64,000 bases of DNA from Haliea sp. (GTDB taxonomy: Bacteria; Pseudomonadota; Gammaproteobacteria; Pseudomonadales; Halieaceae): positions 62,001 through 126,000 of the forward strand of contig NZNC01000013.1 of NCBI GenBank assembly GCA_002692965.1, written 5' to 3'. Position 1 is the stretch's first letter; each line of letters opens with the position of its first letter. Of the stretch, positions 16,031-24,646 are shown piece after piece. A program made the position numbers and the translations under genes. The notes beneath the pieces are model-generated. The model was given only the letters and a program-made list of their open reading frames with translations, was not told where the DNA came from and made no database searches.

Positions 16031-16426
16031 ATGGAAGTCGTTGCCGATACCAATATTTTTCTGGCCGTCGCTCTGGATGAGCCCGGGAAAGCTCGTATTA
16101 TCGAGAACACCTCGACAGCCATGATAGTGGCACCGGCGATTCTTCCCTACGAGGTGGGAAATGCCCTGTCGGCGATGGGGCGTCGCGGTCGGCTCACCCT
16201 CCAGCAGGCGTTTGTGGCAGAAAAGGTAATACGCAATATTCCGGTCAGATTGGTGGACGTGTCAGTGCCATCCGCGCTGGAACTCGCCTTTGAATTCTCC
16301 ATCTACGCCTATGATGCATACTTCCTGGAGTCTGCTCGCCGTCTTTCATTGCCTCTTATCACACTGGACAGACGCATGCAGGCGGTTGCAAGTGAGCTCG
16401 GGATTCAACTGTTGGAGGCGGAATGA
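16031..16426 (+). CDS. PIN-domain (VapC-like) ribonuclease toxin
   Basis: 131 residues, normal for VapC. PIN-domain acidic residues are visible in order: VVADTN (Asp near 6), YEVGNAL (Glu), YAYDAYFLESAR (Asp) and ITLDRRM (Asp), which would hold metal for RNA cleavage. The ATG at 16031 is preferred over an in-frame codon at 16010 that would disrupt the MEVVADTN start of the fold. There is no Shine-Dalgarno before it. The toxin is encoded first and overlaps the antitoxin by four bases. GC is clearly lower than in the neighbouring glycosyltransferase gene, suggesting transfer. Confidence 0.85.
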   Translation: MEVVADTNIFLAVALDEPGKARIIENTSTAMIVAPAILPYEVGNALSAMGRRGRLTLQQAFVAEKVIRNIPVRLVDVSVPSALELAFEFSIYAYDAYFLESARRLSLPLITLDRRMQAVASELGIQLLEAE

Positions 16427-16647
16427 AAGCGTTTACCTACTCTGAAGCCAGACAGAATCTGGCAAAACTGCTCAAGTTGGCGCAGGACGAGGATGTGGAG
16501 ATACGGCGTAGGGATGGCAGCGTGTTCGTAGTCCATCTCAAGGAAAGGGAGTCCCGTTCCCCCTTTGATGTCCCAGGTATCAAGACTGCGGCAACGACCG
16601 AGGACATACTTGAAGCCATCCGGGAAACGCGCGAGAGCAGAAACTGA
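16423..16647 (+). CDS. Phd/YefM-family antitoxin
   Basis: 74 residues. The N-terminal MKAFTYSEARQNLAKLLKLA and VEIRRRDGSVFVVHLKE match the Phd/YefM DNA-binding fold, with a flexible C-terminal part that would wrap the toxin. It pairs with the preceding PIN toxin (ATGA overlap), in the less common toxin-first order. It probably represses the operon through the palindromes before the toxin gene. Confidence 0.85.
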   Translation: MKAFTYSEARQNLAKLLKLAQDEDVEIRRRDGSVFVVHLKERESRSPFDVPGIKTAATTEDILEAIRETRESRN

Positions 16648-16688
16648 CTTTAGCGATCTTAGGTTGACGAGGTTTATAAAGAGCTTAC

Positions 16689-17549
16689 GTGGTGAGGTCA
16701 GATTTGAAAAGTGGTCGGTTTCCCGGTGCTGTATCAAAGCTTGCGAGAGAGATTGTCGAAGGCTTGGAGCAGGGGGTTCATGAGCGAGAGATAGAAAAGC
16801 TGTATGGCTCTTTGAATGTCTCGTCATCGGCCACGTTACTCGCCCCCGAAGTGTGTATCATGCTGTTCACTAACCGTTCGGGCTCCTCCCTTGTATGTGA
16901 TTACCTAAGGGCAACGGAGAAGCTCAGCGGGATGGGAGAGCCGTTGAATTACCCGCTTGTATTGGAGCGGTCCAGCGAGCACGATATTTCCTCTTTTGAA
17001 GGCTACATGAAGTGGCTCATGACTCATGTACACGAGCCTGGCACCCTGTTTGGCATGAAGGCTTCGGCAGATCAGGCCCTGATGTTGTTGAGGAGCGGCG
17101 TCATACCTAATTGCTTCGCAAACGTGCGCTGGATGGCAGTCAGGCGAAGGGATATCCTTGCCCAGGCTGTCTCACACTTTATAGCAGCCCAGACGAACCA
17201 GTGGGCGAGCTTCCACAATGGGAATCAGAGGAGCCCCAAGTATAGCTACAGGGGCATCAAATCACATGTTCTCGGTGTGGTTGAGGATAACCAGAGGATT
17301 AGTGACTTTTGCTTTCAGTTGGGCATTGAACCCATACAAGTGATTTACGAGGATTTCTTGGGGGACCCCGAGAGCAATACCATTGCGCTTACCAGGCAGC
17401 TTGGTGTTGCTGGAGCTTCAGTCAATCGGTCTCACCTCAAGCGTGAGAAGCAGGCAGGCAGTCTTAACAGGGAGTTCATCGACAAGTTCAGGCAGGATTT
17501 GTCCAAGTGGAGAGCAGATAGAGTCATCCAAGATCTGTTGGAGAACTGA
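16689..17549 (+). CDS. Stf0-family sulfotransferase
   Basis: About 286 residues. MLFTNRSGSSLVCDYLRATE (from residue 58) is the PAPS-binding loop of the Stf0 type, followed by GEPLNY, a VRRRDILAQAVSHFIAAQTN stretch typical of Stf0 proteins, and VIYEDFLGDPE near the end. Stf0 enzymes sulfate trehalose or lipid-linked sugars in characterised cases; here the acceptor is unknown. The start is uncertain: GTG 16689 gives a 57-residue lead that includes a helix (AVSKLAREIVEGLEQGVHERE), which may be real. Base composition is near 50% GC, well below the flanks, so the gene was probably acquired together with the preceding toxin-antitoxin pair. Confidence 0.8.
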   Translation: MVRSDLKSGRFPGAVSKLAREIVEGLEQGVHEREIEKLYGSLNVSSSATLLAPEVCIMLFTNRSGSSLVCDYLRATEKLSGMGEPLNYPLVLERSSEHDISSFEGYMKWLMTHVHEPGTLFGMKASADQALMLLRSGVIPNCFANVRWMAVRRRDILAQAVSHFIAAQTNQWASFHNGNQRSPKYSYRGIKSHVLGVVEDNQRISDFCFQLGIEPIQVIYEDFLGDPESNTIALTRQLGVAGASVNRSHLKREKQAGSLNREFIDKFRQDLSKWRADRVIQDLLEN

Positions 17550-17656
17550 AAAATCATACTTTTGTCACTAGGCCCGCCCCCAGGACATCCTGGTTGCCGC
17601 TCATTCAATTGCGAGTTGCGGGAACGCTTCCCGTGTCAGGATCGCACTCAGGCTGA

Positions 17657-18946
17657 GTGGACAGCGGACGCAGGCACCTCGTGACTCCGGTGCCTGGGGA
17701 GTCAGTCGAAGGCGCGACAGGTTGGCGAGCAGCGCTCTTCAATCGCCGCATGCTGATCTGCATCTTCACCGGGCTGGCGTCGGGCATGCCCCTGTATGTG
17801 TTGATTCAGCTGGTTCCGGCCTGGTTGCGGGACCAGGGGGTGTCTCTCACCGAGATCGGCCTGTTCGCCCTGGTCGGTATTCCCTACACCTGGAAGTTTC
17901 TCTGGGCCCCCTTGATGGACCGCTGGGTGCCGCCTCTGCTGGGGCGCCGCCGGGGCTGGATGTTCCTGTGTCAGATGGCGCTGATTGTCTCTATCGGGGT
18001 CCTGGGGCATTTCGACCCCCAGCACTCGACCTGGGTGATCGCCTGGCTGGCTTTTGCCGTGGCCTTTTTCAGTGCCAGCCAGGATGTGGCACTGGACGCC
18101 TTTCGGCGGGAGATCCTGCCCGATCGGGAGCTGGGGCTCGGCAACTCCATTCATGTGCAGGCCTACCGCATCTCCAGCCTGGTACCGGGCTCGCTGTCGC
18201 TGATTCTGGCGGATATTCTGCCCTGGGTCGTGGTGTTCTGGGTGACCGGGGCATTCATGCTTGTCGGGGCGGCGATGAGCCTAGCGGTGGACGAGCCGAA
18301 CTCCGAACTGCCCCTGGGCAAGGGCCTGCGAGCGTCGGTGATTGCGCCCTTCCGGGAGTATCTGCAGCGACGCGGCTGGCGGGGTCTTTTCCTGGTGCTG
18401 GGCTTCATGTTCCTGTACAAAATCGGCGATAACATGGCCACGGCCCTGGCCACGCCTTTTTACCTGGATACCGGCTTCAGCATGACCGAGATTGGCCTGG
18501 TGGCGAAGCACGCGGCCCTCTGGCCGGCCATTGTCGGCGGGCTGTTGGGCGGCGTCGTCATGTTGCGCCTGGGTATTAATCGTGCACTTTGGGTCTTTGG
18601 CGTCGTGCAGGTGGTCAGTATCCTGGGATTTGCCGTGCTGGCCCAGAGCGGACCGGTTCTCTGGCTGCTGGCGGCCGTGATCAGCTTTGAATACCTGGGG
18701 GTGGGCATGGGCACTGCCGCCTTCACCGCCTTTATCGCCCGGGAGACCAGCCGCATGTATGCCGCGACCCAGTTTGCCCTGTTCACCGCCCTGGCGGCCC
18801 TGCCGCGAACCTTTGCCAATGCCAGTACCGGGGTCATTGTGGAAACCGTGGGCTGGTACCACTTCTTCCTGCTCTGCGCCCTCATCGCACTGCCGGGGAT
18901 GCTCCTGCTGCTGTGGGTTGCCCCGTGGCGGGAGCCGCAGCCGTGA
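17657..18946 (+). CDS. AmpG-like major facilitator transporter
   Basis: About 429 residues with some 12 hydrophobic helices. The N-terminal segment GLASGMPLYVLIQLVPAWLR, then GIPYTWKFLWAPLMDRWVPP and AFFSASQDVALDAFRREILP, matches AmpG, the inner-membrane permease that imports anhydromuropeptides for cell-wall recycling. The start is uncertain: GTG 17657, 17681 or 17690 are all in frame before WRAALFNRRML. It lies in a glycan-modification region and its stop overlaps the next sulfotransferase gene (GTGA), so it may move another saccharide here, though muropeptide import is the best-supported role. Confidence 0.8.
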   Translation: MDSGRRHLVTPVPGESVEGATGWRAALFNRRMLICIFTGLASGMPLYVLIQLVPAWLRDQGVSLTEIGLFALVGIPYTWKFLWAPLMDRWVPPLLGRRRGWMFLCQMALIVSIGVLGHFDPQHSTWVIAWLAFAVAFFSASQDVALDAFRREILPDRELGLGNSIHVQAYRISSLVPGSLSLILADILPWVVVFWVTGAFMLVGAAMSLAVDEPNSELPLGKGLRASVIAPFREYLQRRGWRGLFLVLGFMFLYKIGDNMATALATPFYLDTGFSMTEIGLVAKHAALWPAIVGGLLGGVVMLRLGINRALWVFGVVQVVSILGFAVLAQSGPVLWLLAAVISFEYLGVGMGTAAFTAFIARETSRMYAATQFALFTALAALPRTFANASTGVIVETVGWYHFFLLCALIALPGMLLLLWVAPWREPQP

Positions 18947-19641
18947 GTGCCCGGCCGCAGCGCGTGATCGCAGTGCTGGGCATGCACCGCAGTGGTACCA
19001 GCTGCCTGACCGGTTCCCTGCAGGAGGCGGGCCTTGAGCTGGGCAAGTATCACGCCTGGAACCCCTACAATTTGAAGGGCAACCGGGAAAACCAGGATAT
19101 TGTCGATCTTCACGATGCGCTGTTGGCCGCAAACGGCGGCGGCTGGGATCGGCCTCCCCGGCGGTGTCGCTGGTCGGAGGCATTCCAGGACCGGGCCCGC
19201 GCGCTATTGGCTGCCCACGCCGAGGTGCCGGTCATGGGGTTCAAGGACCCGCGCACGCTGTTGGTACTGGATGGCTGGAAGGCCTTGATACCGGGGCTGG
19301 AGTTTATCGGCATCTTCCGGCATCCTGAGGCTGTGGTGCAGTCGCTGGAACGGCGCAGTCAAATGCCCAGGTCGCAGGCACTGGAGCTCTGGTATCGCTA
19401 CAACCGGGTGCTTCAGCGCGAGCAGCGTCGCTATGGATTTCCTCTTTTGTGTTTCGACGAGGAGGAGGCGACCTTCAATCGGAAGGTTGACCAGGTGGTT
19501 CGCTATCTGGGTTTGAAGCCGCCGGCGCAGCCACAACGGTTTTACGATAATCAATTAAAAAATTTCGCCGCCCGGTCAGGGGCCCGAACACCCCTGAAAG
19601 TTCGCTGGTTATACAGGAGCCTGCGGCGCGCGAGTCTGTAA
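18943..19641 (+). CDS. Sulfotransferase-like protein
   Basis: 232 residues. IAVLGMHRSGTSCLTGSLQE (residues 9-28) is the PAPS 5'-phosphosulfate loop, GFKDPRTLLVLDGW is the central motif and GIFRHPEAVVQSLERR the 3'-phosphate region. It is related in motif order to the sulfotransferase half of the gene at 11794 but lacks the coiled coil. The GTG start overlaps the permease stop by four bases. A glycosyltransferase gene follows after 10 bp. The C-terminus is basic. Confidence 0.82.
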   Translation: MSARPQRVIAVLGMHRSGTSCLTGSLQEAGLELGKYHAWNPYNLKGNRENQDIVDLHDALLAANGGGWDRPPRRCRWSEAFQDRARALLAAHAEVPVMGFKDPRTLLVLDGWKALIPGLEFIGIFRHPEAVVQSLERRSQMPRSQALELWYRYNRVLQREQRRYGFPLLCFDEEEATFNRKVDQVVRYLGLKPPAQPQRFYDNQLKNFAARSGARTPLKVRWLYRSLRRASL

Positions 19642-19651
19642 CGGATGTGTC

Positions 19652-20662
19652 ATGCTGTCACGACTTTTCGGAAAGGCAGATAAGAACAGCCCGGTCGGTC
19701 GAGGACCCATCATCAGCATTGTGGTGATTGTCTATGACATGCCGGAGCAAGCGGAGAATACCCTGCGCGCCCTGTTGCCGGGTTACCAGCGCGGGGTGGA
19801 ATGCGAGGAATACGAGGTGATCGTCGTTGAAAACGGCTCACCCCGCACCTTGTCCCGGGATTTTCTTGCCACCTTGCCGTTCAATTTTCGCTATGTGCTG
19901 CGGCATGATGGTGAGCCGAGTCCGGCCCGGGCGATCAACCATGGCGCCAGCCTGGCACAGGGGGAGTTCGTCTGTGTCATGATCGATGGCGCTCGCATGC
20001 TGACGCCGGGAGTGGTTCGCAATCTCTTGCTTGGGCACCGGGTGGCCGACCGCGCGGTGGTCGCTGTTCCCGGCTACCACCTGGGCTACGAGCTGCAGCA
20101 GCAGGCGGTCAATACGGGCTATAACCGGGCTTGTGAGCGGGAGTTGCTGCATTCGGTCAACTGGCCGGAGGACGGTTATCGCCTCTTCGATATCGCCTGT
20201 TTCAGTGGTTCCAGTGCTCCCGGATTTTTTCTCCCCAATAGCGAGAGCAATTGCATCAGTTTGCCCCTGGACCTGTGGCAGGATTTGGGAGGTTACGACG
20301 AGCGGTTTGATTTGCGCGGCGGCGGCCTGATTAACCTGGATCTTTACAAGCGGGCCTGCGAGGCTGAAGGCGTACAGCATGTCATTGCGCTGGGCGAGGG
20401 GACTTTTCATCAGTTCCACGGTGGCGTCACCACCGGTGGCCAGTCCACATCGGTGCGTGAAAACTACATTGCCCTTAGCCATGCACAGTACCGCGAGCTG
20501 CGCGGGCAGGAGTTCCGCAGTCCCCAAACGCAAGCCCTGTTCCTGGGAGAAATTCCGCCCCAGGCGCAGAAGTTTGTCTATTATTCCGCCGCCCGCATTC
20601 TGGCCGAACGGGGTGAGCTTAGTCCGTCGGGGGAATCCATCCGTCCCGGCGCCGTGGCCTGA
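19652..20662 (+). CDS. GT2-like glycosyltransferase
   Basis: 336 residues. IISIVVIVYDMPEQAENTLRA, EYEVIVVENGSP, and VCVMIDGARMLTPG fit a GT-A fold, but the usual DxD is DGA here. Later motifs GYDERFDLRGGGLINLDLYK and GTFHQFHGGVTTGG are shared almost line by line with the gene at 22593, so the two are paralogues of one subfamily. The acceptor and donor are unknown. It is in an apparent operon with sulfotransferase, methyltransferase and oxygenase genes. Confidence 0.8.
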   Translation: MLSRLFGKADKNSPVGRGPIISIVVIVYDMPEQAENTLRALLPGYQRGVECEEYEVIVVENGSPRTLSRDFLATLPFNFRYVLRHDGEPSPARAINHGASLAQGEFVCVMIDGARMLTPGVVRNLLLGHRVADRAVVAVPGYHLGYELQQQAVNTGYNRACERELLHSVNWPEDGYRLFDIACFSGSSAPGFFLPNSESNCISLPLDLWQDLGGYDERFDLRGGGLINLDLYKRACEAEGVQHVIALGEGTFHQFHGGVTTGGQSTSVRENYIALSHAQYRELRGQEFRSPQTQALFLGEIPPQAQKFVYYSAARILAERGELSPSGESIRPGAVA

Positions 20663-20671
20663 GGAAAGCGA

Positions 20672-21454
20672 GTGAGTTCTGTCTATTTTCCCCCTTCCCT
20701 GCAGCATTTCGAGCCCCGCCGTATGGTCTTCTCCACCTGGGTGGACCATCTGCCGTTTGCCTACGACCTGGTCACCGCCTTGCGGCCCGAGGTGGTGGTG
20801 GAGCTGGGCGTTTATAATGGTTTGTCTTTTTTTACCTTCTGTCAGGCCATGCAGGAAAACGACATCGACGGCGTGGCCTATGCCATCGACTGCTGGGAGG
20901 GGGACAAGCATACCGATCACTATGACGACAGCATCTATCGCGATGTGCAGCAGCACGCCCGGGAGCACTATCGGGGTTTTGCCTACCTCTTGCGGATGTA
21001 CTTCCACGAAGCACTGCGCCACTTCAATGATGACAGTATCGACCTCTTGCACATTGATGGCCTGCACACCTACGAGGCGGTGAAGGAGGACTTCACCACC
21101 TGGTACCCCAAAGTGAAGCCAGGCGGCATTGTCCTCTTCCACGATGTCATGGCGCGCCTGCAGGATTTTGGCGCCTGGAAGTTCTTCGAGGAGCTGCAGG
21201 CCGAGCACGCCGAGACTTTCCGCTTCAATCACGGCTTCGGACTCGGCGTGTTGCGCAAGCCTGGCGGGCAGCCGCGGGAGACCGAGTTGACCGGGCTGCT
21301 GTTTGATCGCGATGAAGCGTCGGTCAAGCGGCTGCGCCAGTTCTACACCCATGCGGCGCACTTTCTCGAGGCGCGACGCCAGGCCAAACGCCTTAAAGAG
21401 CTGATCGGGGCGAAGAAGAAGGGCGGGCAGGGCAAGCAGGCCGCGGATGGCTGA
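20672..21454 (+). CDS. Class I SAM-dependent methyltransferase
   Basis: 260 residues. The motif I equivalent is VVVELGVYNGLSFFTFCQ, followed by AYAIDCWEGDKHTDHYDD, IDLLHIDGLHTYEAVKEDF and KPGGIVLFHDV, as in the Methyltransf_24 group often found in sugar and glycan gene clusters. It probably O-methylates a sugar or hydroxyl group on the same product. GTG start with GAGGAAAG upstream. The C-terminal tail is Lys/Gln-rich (GAKKKGGQGKQ). Confidence 0.82.
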   Translation: MSSVYFPPSLQHFEPRRMVFSTWVDHLPFAYDLVTALRPEVVVELGVYNGLSFFTFCQAMQENDIDGVAYAIDCWEGDKHTDHYDDSIYRDVQQHAREHYRGFAYLLRMYFHEALRHFNDDSIDLLHIDGLHTYEAVKEDFTTWYPKVKPGGIVLFHDVMARLQDFGAWKFFEELQAEHAETFRFNHGFGLGVLRKPGGQPRETELTGLLFDRDEASVKRLRQFYTHAAHFLEARRQAKRLKELIGAKKKGGQGKQAADG

Positions 21455-21510
21455 GGGCCGCCCGTGGCGAGTGAGCTCGCCCCTTTGACCGAGCGCGTAG
21501 GCGAGATGAA

Positions 21511-22593
21511 ATGATGGAGCAGATCTTCACGGAGCCCGACACAATTCGGCAGGCGCTGTCCCAGGCCCGGGATCTGGCTGATCGCGGGCAGTGGCGGACC
21601 GCGGTGGACGTGCTGGAGCTTGCCGAGCAGTCGAGGCCGACGGCGGCGCTGCAACGCGCCCTGGTCGACTTGCGTATTCAGGGCGGGCGTGCGCTGGCAG
21701 GTAGCGGGCAGGGTTTGGCTGAGCCGCTGTTTAACGGTCCAGGCCCCCGCATTGCCATGGTATCGCCGCAGGCTGACCAGGCCACCGACTTGCCTGAAGT
21801 GGCTGCGGCGGATCTCAGTGTCGCTGCGGTGCGCGAAGCGTTGTCCGAGCACGGGGCACTGCTGGTGCGCGGCTTGGTCAAACGGGAGCGCGCGCTGACC
21901 TTGCGCCGGCTGCTTGATCGGGTGATGGCGGCGCGGGAGGCGCGAGAACCTTGTGAAGAGCCCGCATCGGCATGGTATGCGCGCTCGCCGGAGGTGCGCG
22001 GCGCGCCGGCCCGCTTTTTCGCCGCTCCTGGCGAGCCGGTGTCGGCCAGCAGCTCACTGTGGACCGTGGACTCGCCGCATGCCACCGCGCGACTGCTGGC
22101 GCTCTATCGACAGTTGCGCCTGCCGGAACTGCTGAACGCGTACTTTGGGGAGCCTGCCCTGCTGTCGGTCAAGAAATGGGTGCTGCGGCGGGTGGCGCCC
22201 GACAACGGGGCCGAGGCAGGTTGGCATCAGGATGGCCGCTTTCTCGGGGAGGGCATCGCCACGCTGAACCTGTGGCTGTCACTGAGTGATTGCGGCGCTG
22301 ACACCGAGGCCCCGGGGATGGAAATCGTTGCCAACGGCCGGCGCGAGATTCTCCCCACCGGCAGCCATGGTGCCGACTTCGACTGGACCGTGGGGCCGGG
22401 GCTGGTCGAGCAGGTGGCGCCGGATAGCCGTTTTGTTCCCCGCTTCGCGCCCGGCGATGCCCTGATCTTTGACCACTTCAATCTGCACCGCACTGCCTTC
22501 GGGGTGGCTCAGAGTTTACCTCGCTACGCGATCGAGGCCTGGTTCTTCGCCCAGTCCCGGGCGCCTCTCAAACAGCAACCGGTCCTGTTCTGA
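21511..22593 (+). CDS. Phytanoyl-CoA dioxygenase-like Fe(II)/2-oxoglutarate oxygenase with N-terminal helical extension
   Basis: 360 residues. The iron facial triad is visible as H239-x-D241 (AGWHQDGRF) and H326 (FNLHRTAFG), with RYAIEAWFF as the likely 2-oxoglutarate Arg. Residues 1-65 form a TPR-like helix pair (QALSQARDLADRGQWRTAVDVLELAEQS) not present in the other two oxygenases of the region. It is a close paralogue of the gene at 23533 over the catalytic part (shared KKWVLRR, HQDG, LHRT). It should hydroxylate an unknown substrate, perhaps a sugar or lipid part of the glycan. It shares one base with the following glycosyltransferase start. Confidence 0.8.
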   Translation: MMEQIFTEPDTIRQALSQARDLADRGQWRTAVDVLELAEQSRPTAALQRALVDLRIQGGRALAGSGQGLAEPLFNGPGPRIAMVSPQADQATDLPEVAAADLSVAAVREALSEHGALLVRGLVKRERALTLRRLLDRVMAAREAREPCEEPASAWYARSPEVRGAPARFFAAPGEPVSASSSLWTVDSPHATARLLALYRQLRLPELLNAYFGEPALLSVKKWVLRRVAPDNGAEAGWHQDGRFLGEGIATLNLWLSLSDCGADTEAPGMEIVANGRREILPTGSHGADFDWTVGPGLVEQVAPDSRFVPRFAPGDALIFDHFNLHRTAFGVAQSLPRYAIEAWFFAQSRAPLKQQPVLF

Positions 22594-23501
22594 TGCGCCT
22601 GTCGATCATTGTCGTGGGTTATCAGATGCAGCGGGAGTTGCCGCGAACCCTGGAGGCGCTGTCGCCCGATTATCAACTGAACAGCGACCCGGGGGATTAC
22701 GAGGTCATCGTGGTCGACAACGGTTCTCCCGAGCCCCTGGAAGCATCGTTGTCCCGTGTGCCGGAGGGCCTTCCCCTGCGCTGGCTGCGCCTGGACCCGG
22801 CCCCGCCCTCGCCGGCGCAGGGCCTGAATCGCGCTGTCGCCATGGCTCGCGGCGACATTGTCTGTCTCATGGTCGATGGGGCCCACCTGCTGACCCCGGG
22901 TGTCCTCGACTGGGCGGGGCGCGCCTTCGCCGCCTTCGACGAACCGGTGGTAGCGGTGCGCTATTTTTACCTCGGCCCCGGGGAGCAGCCCGAGACCGTG
23001 AAAGCAGGCTATAACCAGGCCCGTGAGGACGCGCTGCTGGCCAGTATCGACTGGCCGCGGGATGGCTACCGTCTGTTCGAGGTGGGCACCCCCCTGTGGG
23101 GGGGCGCGGAGCGGATTACCTGGTTCAACCGCATGTTTGAGTCCAATTGCCTGTTCATGCGCCGAGACCTGTTTCTGGCTCTGGGTGGGGCCGATGAGCG
23201 ATTCGACCTCCCCGGGGGCGGTTTTCTCAACCTGGATCTGTACAAGCGTGCGGTCGAGAGCGAGGGGGTGGTGCCAGTGCAGCTGGTGGGTGAGGGGAGC
23301 TTTCATCAGGTGCACGGCGGAACCACCACTAACAGCAGCGACACCCTGCGAGATGACCGGCTGGCGGAATACCTCGCCCAATACCAGGCCTTGCGTGGCC
23401 ATCAGCACCTGGTCAGCGACAAACCTCTGGCCTTTCTGGGCCATCTGCCCACCCAGGCGTCAAAGATACATCTGCGCAAGCGGGCCGCGCCGGTTGGCTG
23501 A
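22593..23501 (+). CDS. GT2-like glycosyltransferase, paralogue of the gene at 19652
   Basis: 302 residues. LSIIVVGYQMQRELPRTLEA, DYEVIVVDNGSPEPL, LMVDGAHLLTPG, GADERFDLPGGGFLNLDLYK and GSFHQVHGGTTTNSSD follow the same order as in the gene at 19652, including DGA in place of DxD. The two may add related sugars. The start ATG overlaps the preceding stop (TGATG), indicating one operon. It is the last gene of this forward cluster; the next gene is convergent, 31 bp away. Confidence 0.82.
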   Translation: MRLSIIVVGYQMQRELPRTLEALSPDYQLNSDPGDYEVIVVDNGSPEPLEASLSRVPEGLPLRWLRLDPAPPSPAQGLNRAVAMARGDIVCLMVDGAHLLTPGVLDWAGRAFAAFDEPVVAVRYFYLGPGEQPETVKAGYNQAREDALLASIDWPRDGYRLFEVGTPLWGGAERITWFNRMFESNCLFMRRDLFLALGGADERFDLPGGGFLNLDLYKRAVESEGVVPVQLVGEGSFHQVHGGTTTNSSDTLRDDRLAEYLAQYQALRGHQHLVSDKPLAFLGHLPTQASKIHLRKRAAPVG

Positions 23502-23532
23502 ACGCGTCGCGCGGGGTCCGGGCTGCGCGAGA

Positions 23533-24543
23533 TCAGGCAGTGGATGCCTCGCCGGACCCGGGCGCGAGAGGCTCCCAGGCGAGTGGAACCTGGTTGCGGG
23601 GAAAACTCTGACTGCCGAAGAACCAGGTTTCCAGAGCGTAGCGGGTTTGATCCAGGTGCTCGCGGAACTGTGTGCGGTGCAGGCAGTAGTGGTCAAAAAA
23701 CAGGGCGTCTCCGGCGTCAAACACCGGCGCGACAGCTGACTGACCGGCAAACTCGCGGTCGACGGTGTCGGGTGCCACCGACCAGCCGAAATAGGCGTCC
23801 TCCGCGCTGACAATCTCGTTCAGCCGCGCGGGAATTAAATCCAGTCCCGGTGCGCCGGTGTCGCCGCCACAGCGGCTTAGTGGCAGCCAGAGATTCACGC
23901 TGCTGATATCCGTGCCCATGAAGGCGCCGTCCTGGTGCCAGCCAGCCGGGGACACCGGCAGCACGCTTCGCCGCAGAACCCACTTTTTCGCCGACAGGCA
24001 GGGCTCCTCACCCAGGTAGCTGTGCAGCAGTTCATAAAGCCCCAGCTCGTTATAGAACCGCAGCAGTGCCTCCGCCACGGCGGGCGCCTCCACGCACATT
24101 GCCGAACCGGAGGTGTTGTGAAAGCCGCGGGAATAGGCGAGCTCGGCACCCTGCATGATTTCTCGCAGGATGTCCGGTGGATCGTAGTAGGCGCCACGGG
24201 GTAGTTCGCCGGCGGGCTTGTCCAGGGCGGAGGCGCAGCGGTCGATCACCCGGTCACACAGCTCCCGCAGCTCGGCAGCTGTCGACGGCGCAACGAGACC
24301 GCGCACAATGAGGGCGCCGTGGTTGCACAGGCAGTAATCCAGCAAATCCGGTTCGAGCTCGTCGGGCCCGATTTCCGGAATGCCTTCGCACAGGGATAGC
24401 TGGCGTGCTTGCGGATGCGGCGCAAGCTTGCGCGGACTCGCCGTCGGTGTGCGATCGCGGAAGGCGGCGATGCGGTCGTTGAGGGATTCCCGCTCGCGAT
24501 CGTGTTCGCCGTGGTCGAGCACTCGCAGGGTCGTGCTATGCAT
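23533..24543 (-). CDS. Phytanoyl-CoA dioxygenase-like Fe(II)/2-oxoglutarate oxygenase
   Basis: 336 residues. Iron ligands H203-x-D205 (AGWHQDGAF) and H289 (YCLHRTQF), then RYALETWFFGSQSFP. It is a close paralogue of the gene at 21511 (shared SAKKWVLRR, NLWLPLSRCGGDT) but lacks the TPR-like extension. Start taken at ATG 24543, giving MHSTTLRVLDHG; an open reading frame extends further upstream but that part is low in family-like features. It is downstream of the acyltransferase gene on the same strand with a 103-bp gap, and faces the forward cluster. Confidence 0.8.
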   Translation of the reverse strand: MHSTTLRVLDHGEHDRERESLNDRIAAFRDRTPTASPRKLAPHPQARQLSLCEGIPEIGPDELEPDLLDYCLCNHGALIVRGLVAPSTAAELRELCDRVIDRCASALDKPAGELPRGAYYDPPDILREIMQGAELAYSRGFHNTSGSAMCVEAPAVAEALLRFYNELGLYELLHSYLGEEPCLSAKKWVLRRSVLPVSPAGWHQDGAFMGTDISSVNLWLPLSRCGGDTGAPGLDLIPARLNEIVSAEDAYFGWSVAPDTVDREFAGQSAVAPVFDAGDALFFDHYCLHRTQFREHLDQTRYALETWFFGSQSFPRNQVPLAWEPLAPGSGEASTA

Positions 24544-24646
24544 TGCAGTATCCAGATTTCTTTTTGGGGTGACATGAGTTCCGGGGCATGGGGCTTGGCC
24601 TAAGTGATCATAGTACAGGTGGCTTGTGTGGCGCGCGAGGTGTGTG

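Noticed and set aside
17619..17633. CGGGAA-CGC-TTCCCG hairpin after the Stf0 gene as a terminator
   Set aside because: Only 6 bp with no T tract; too weak to call.
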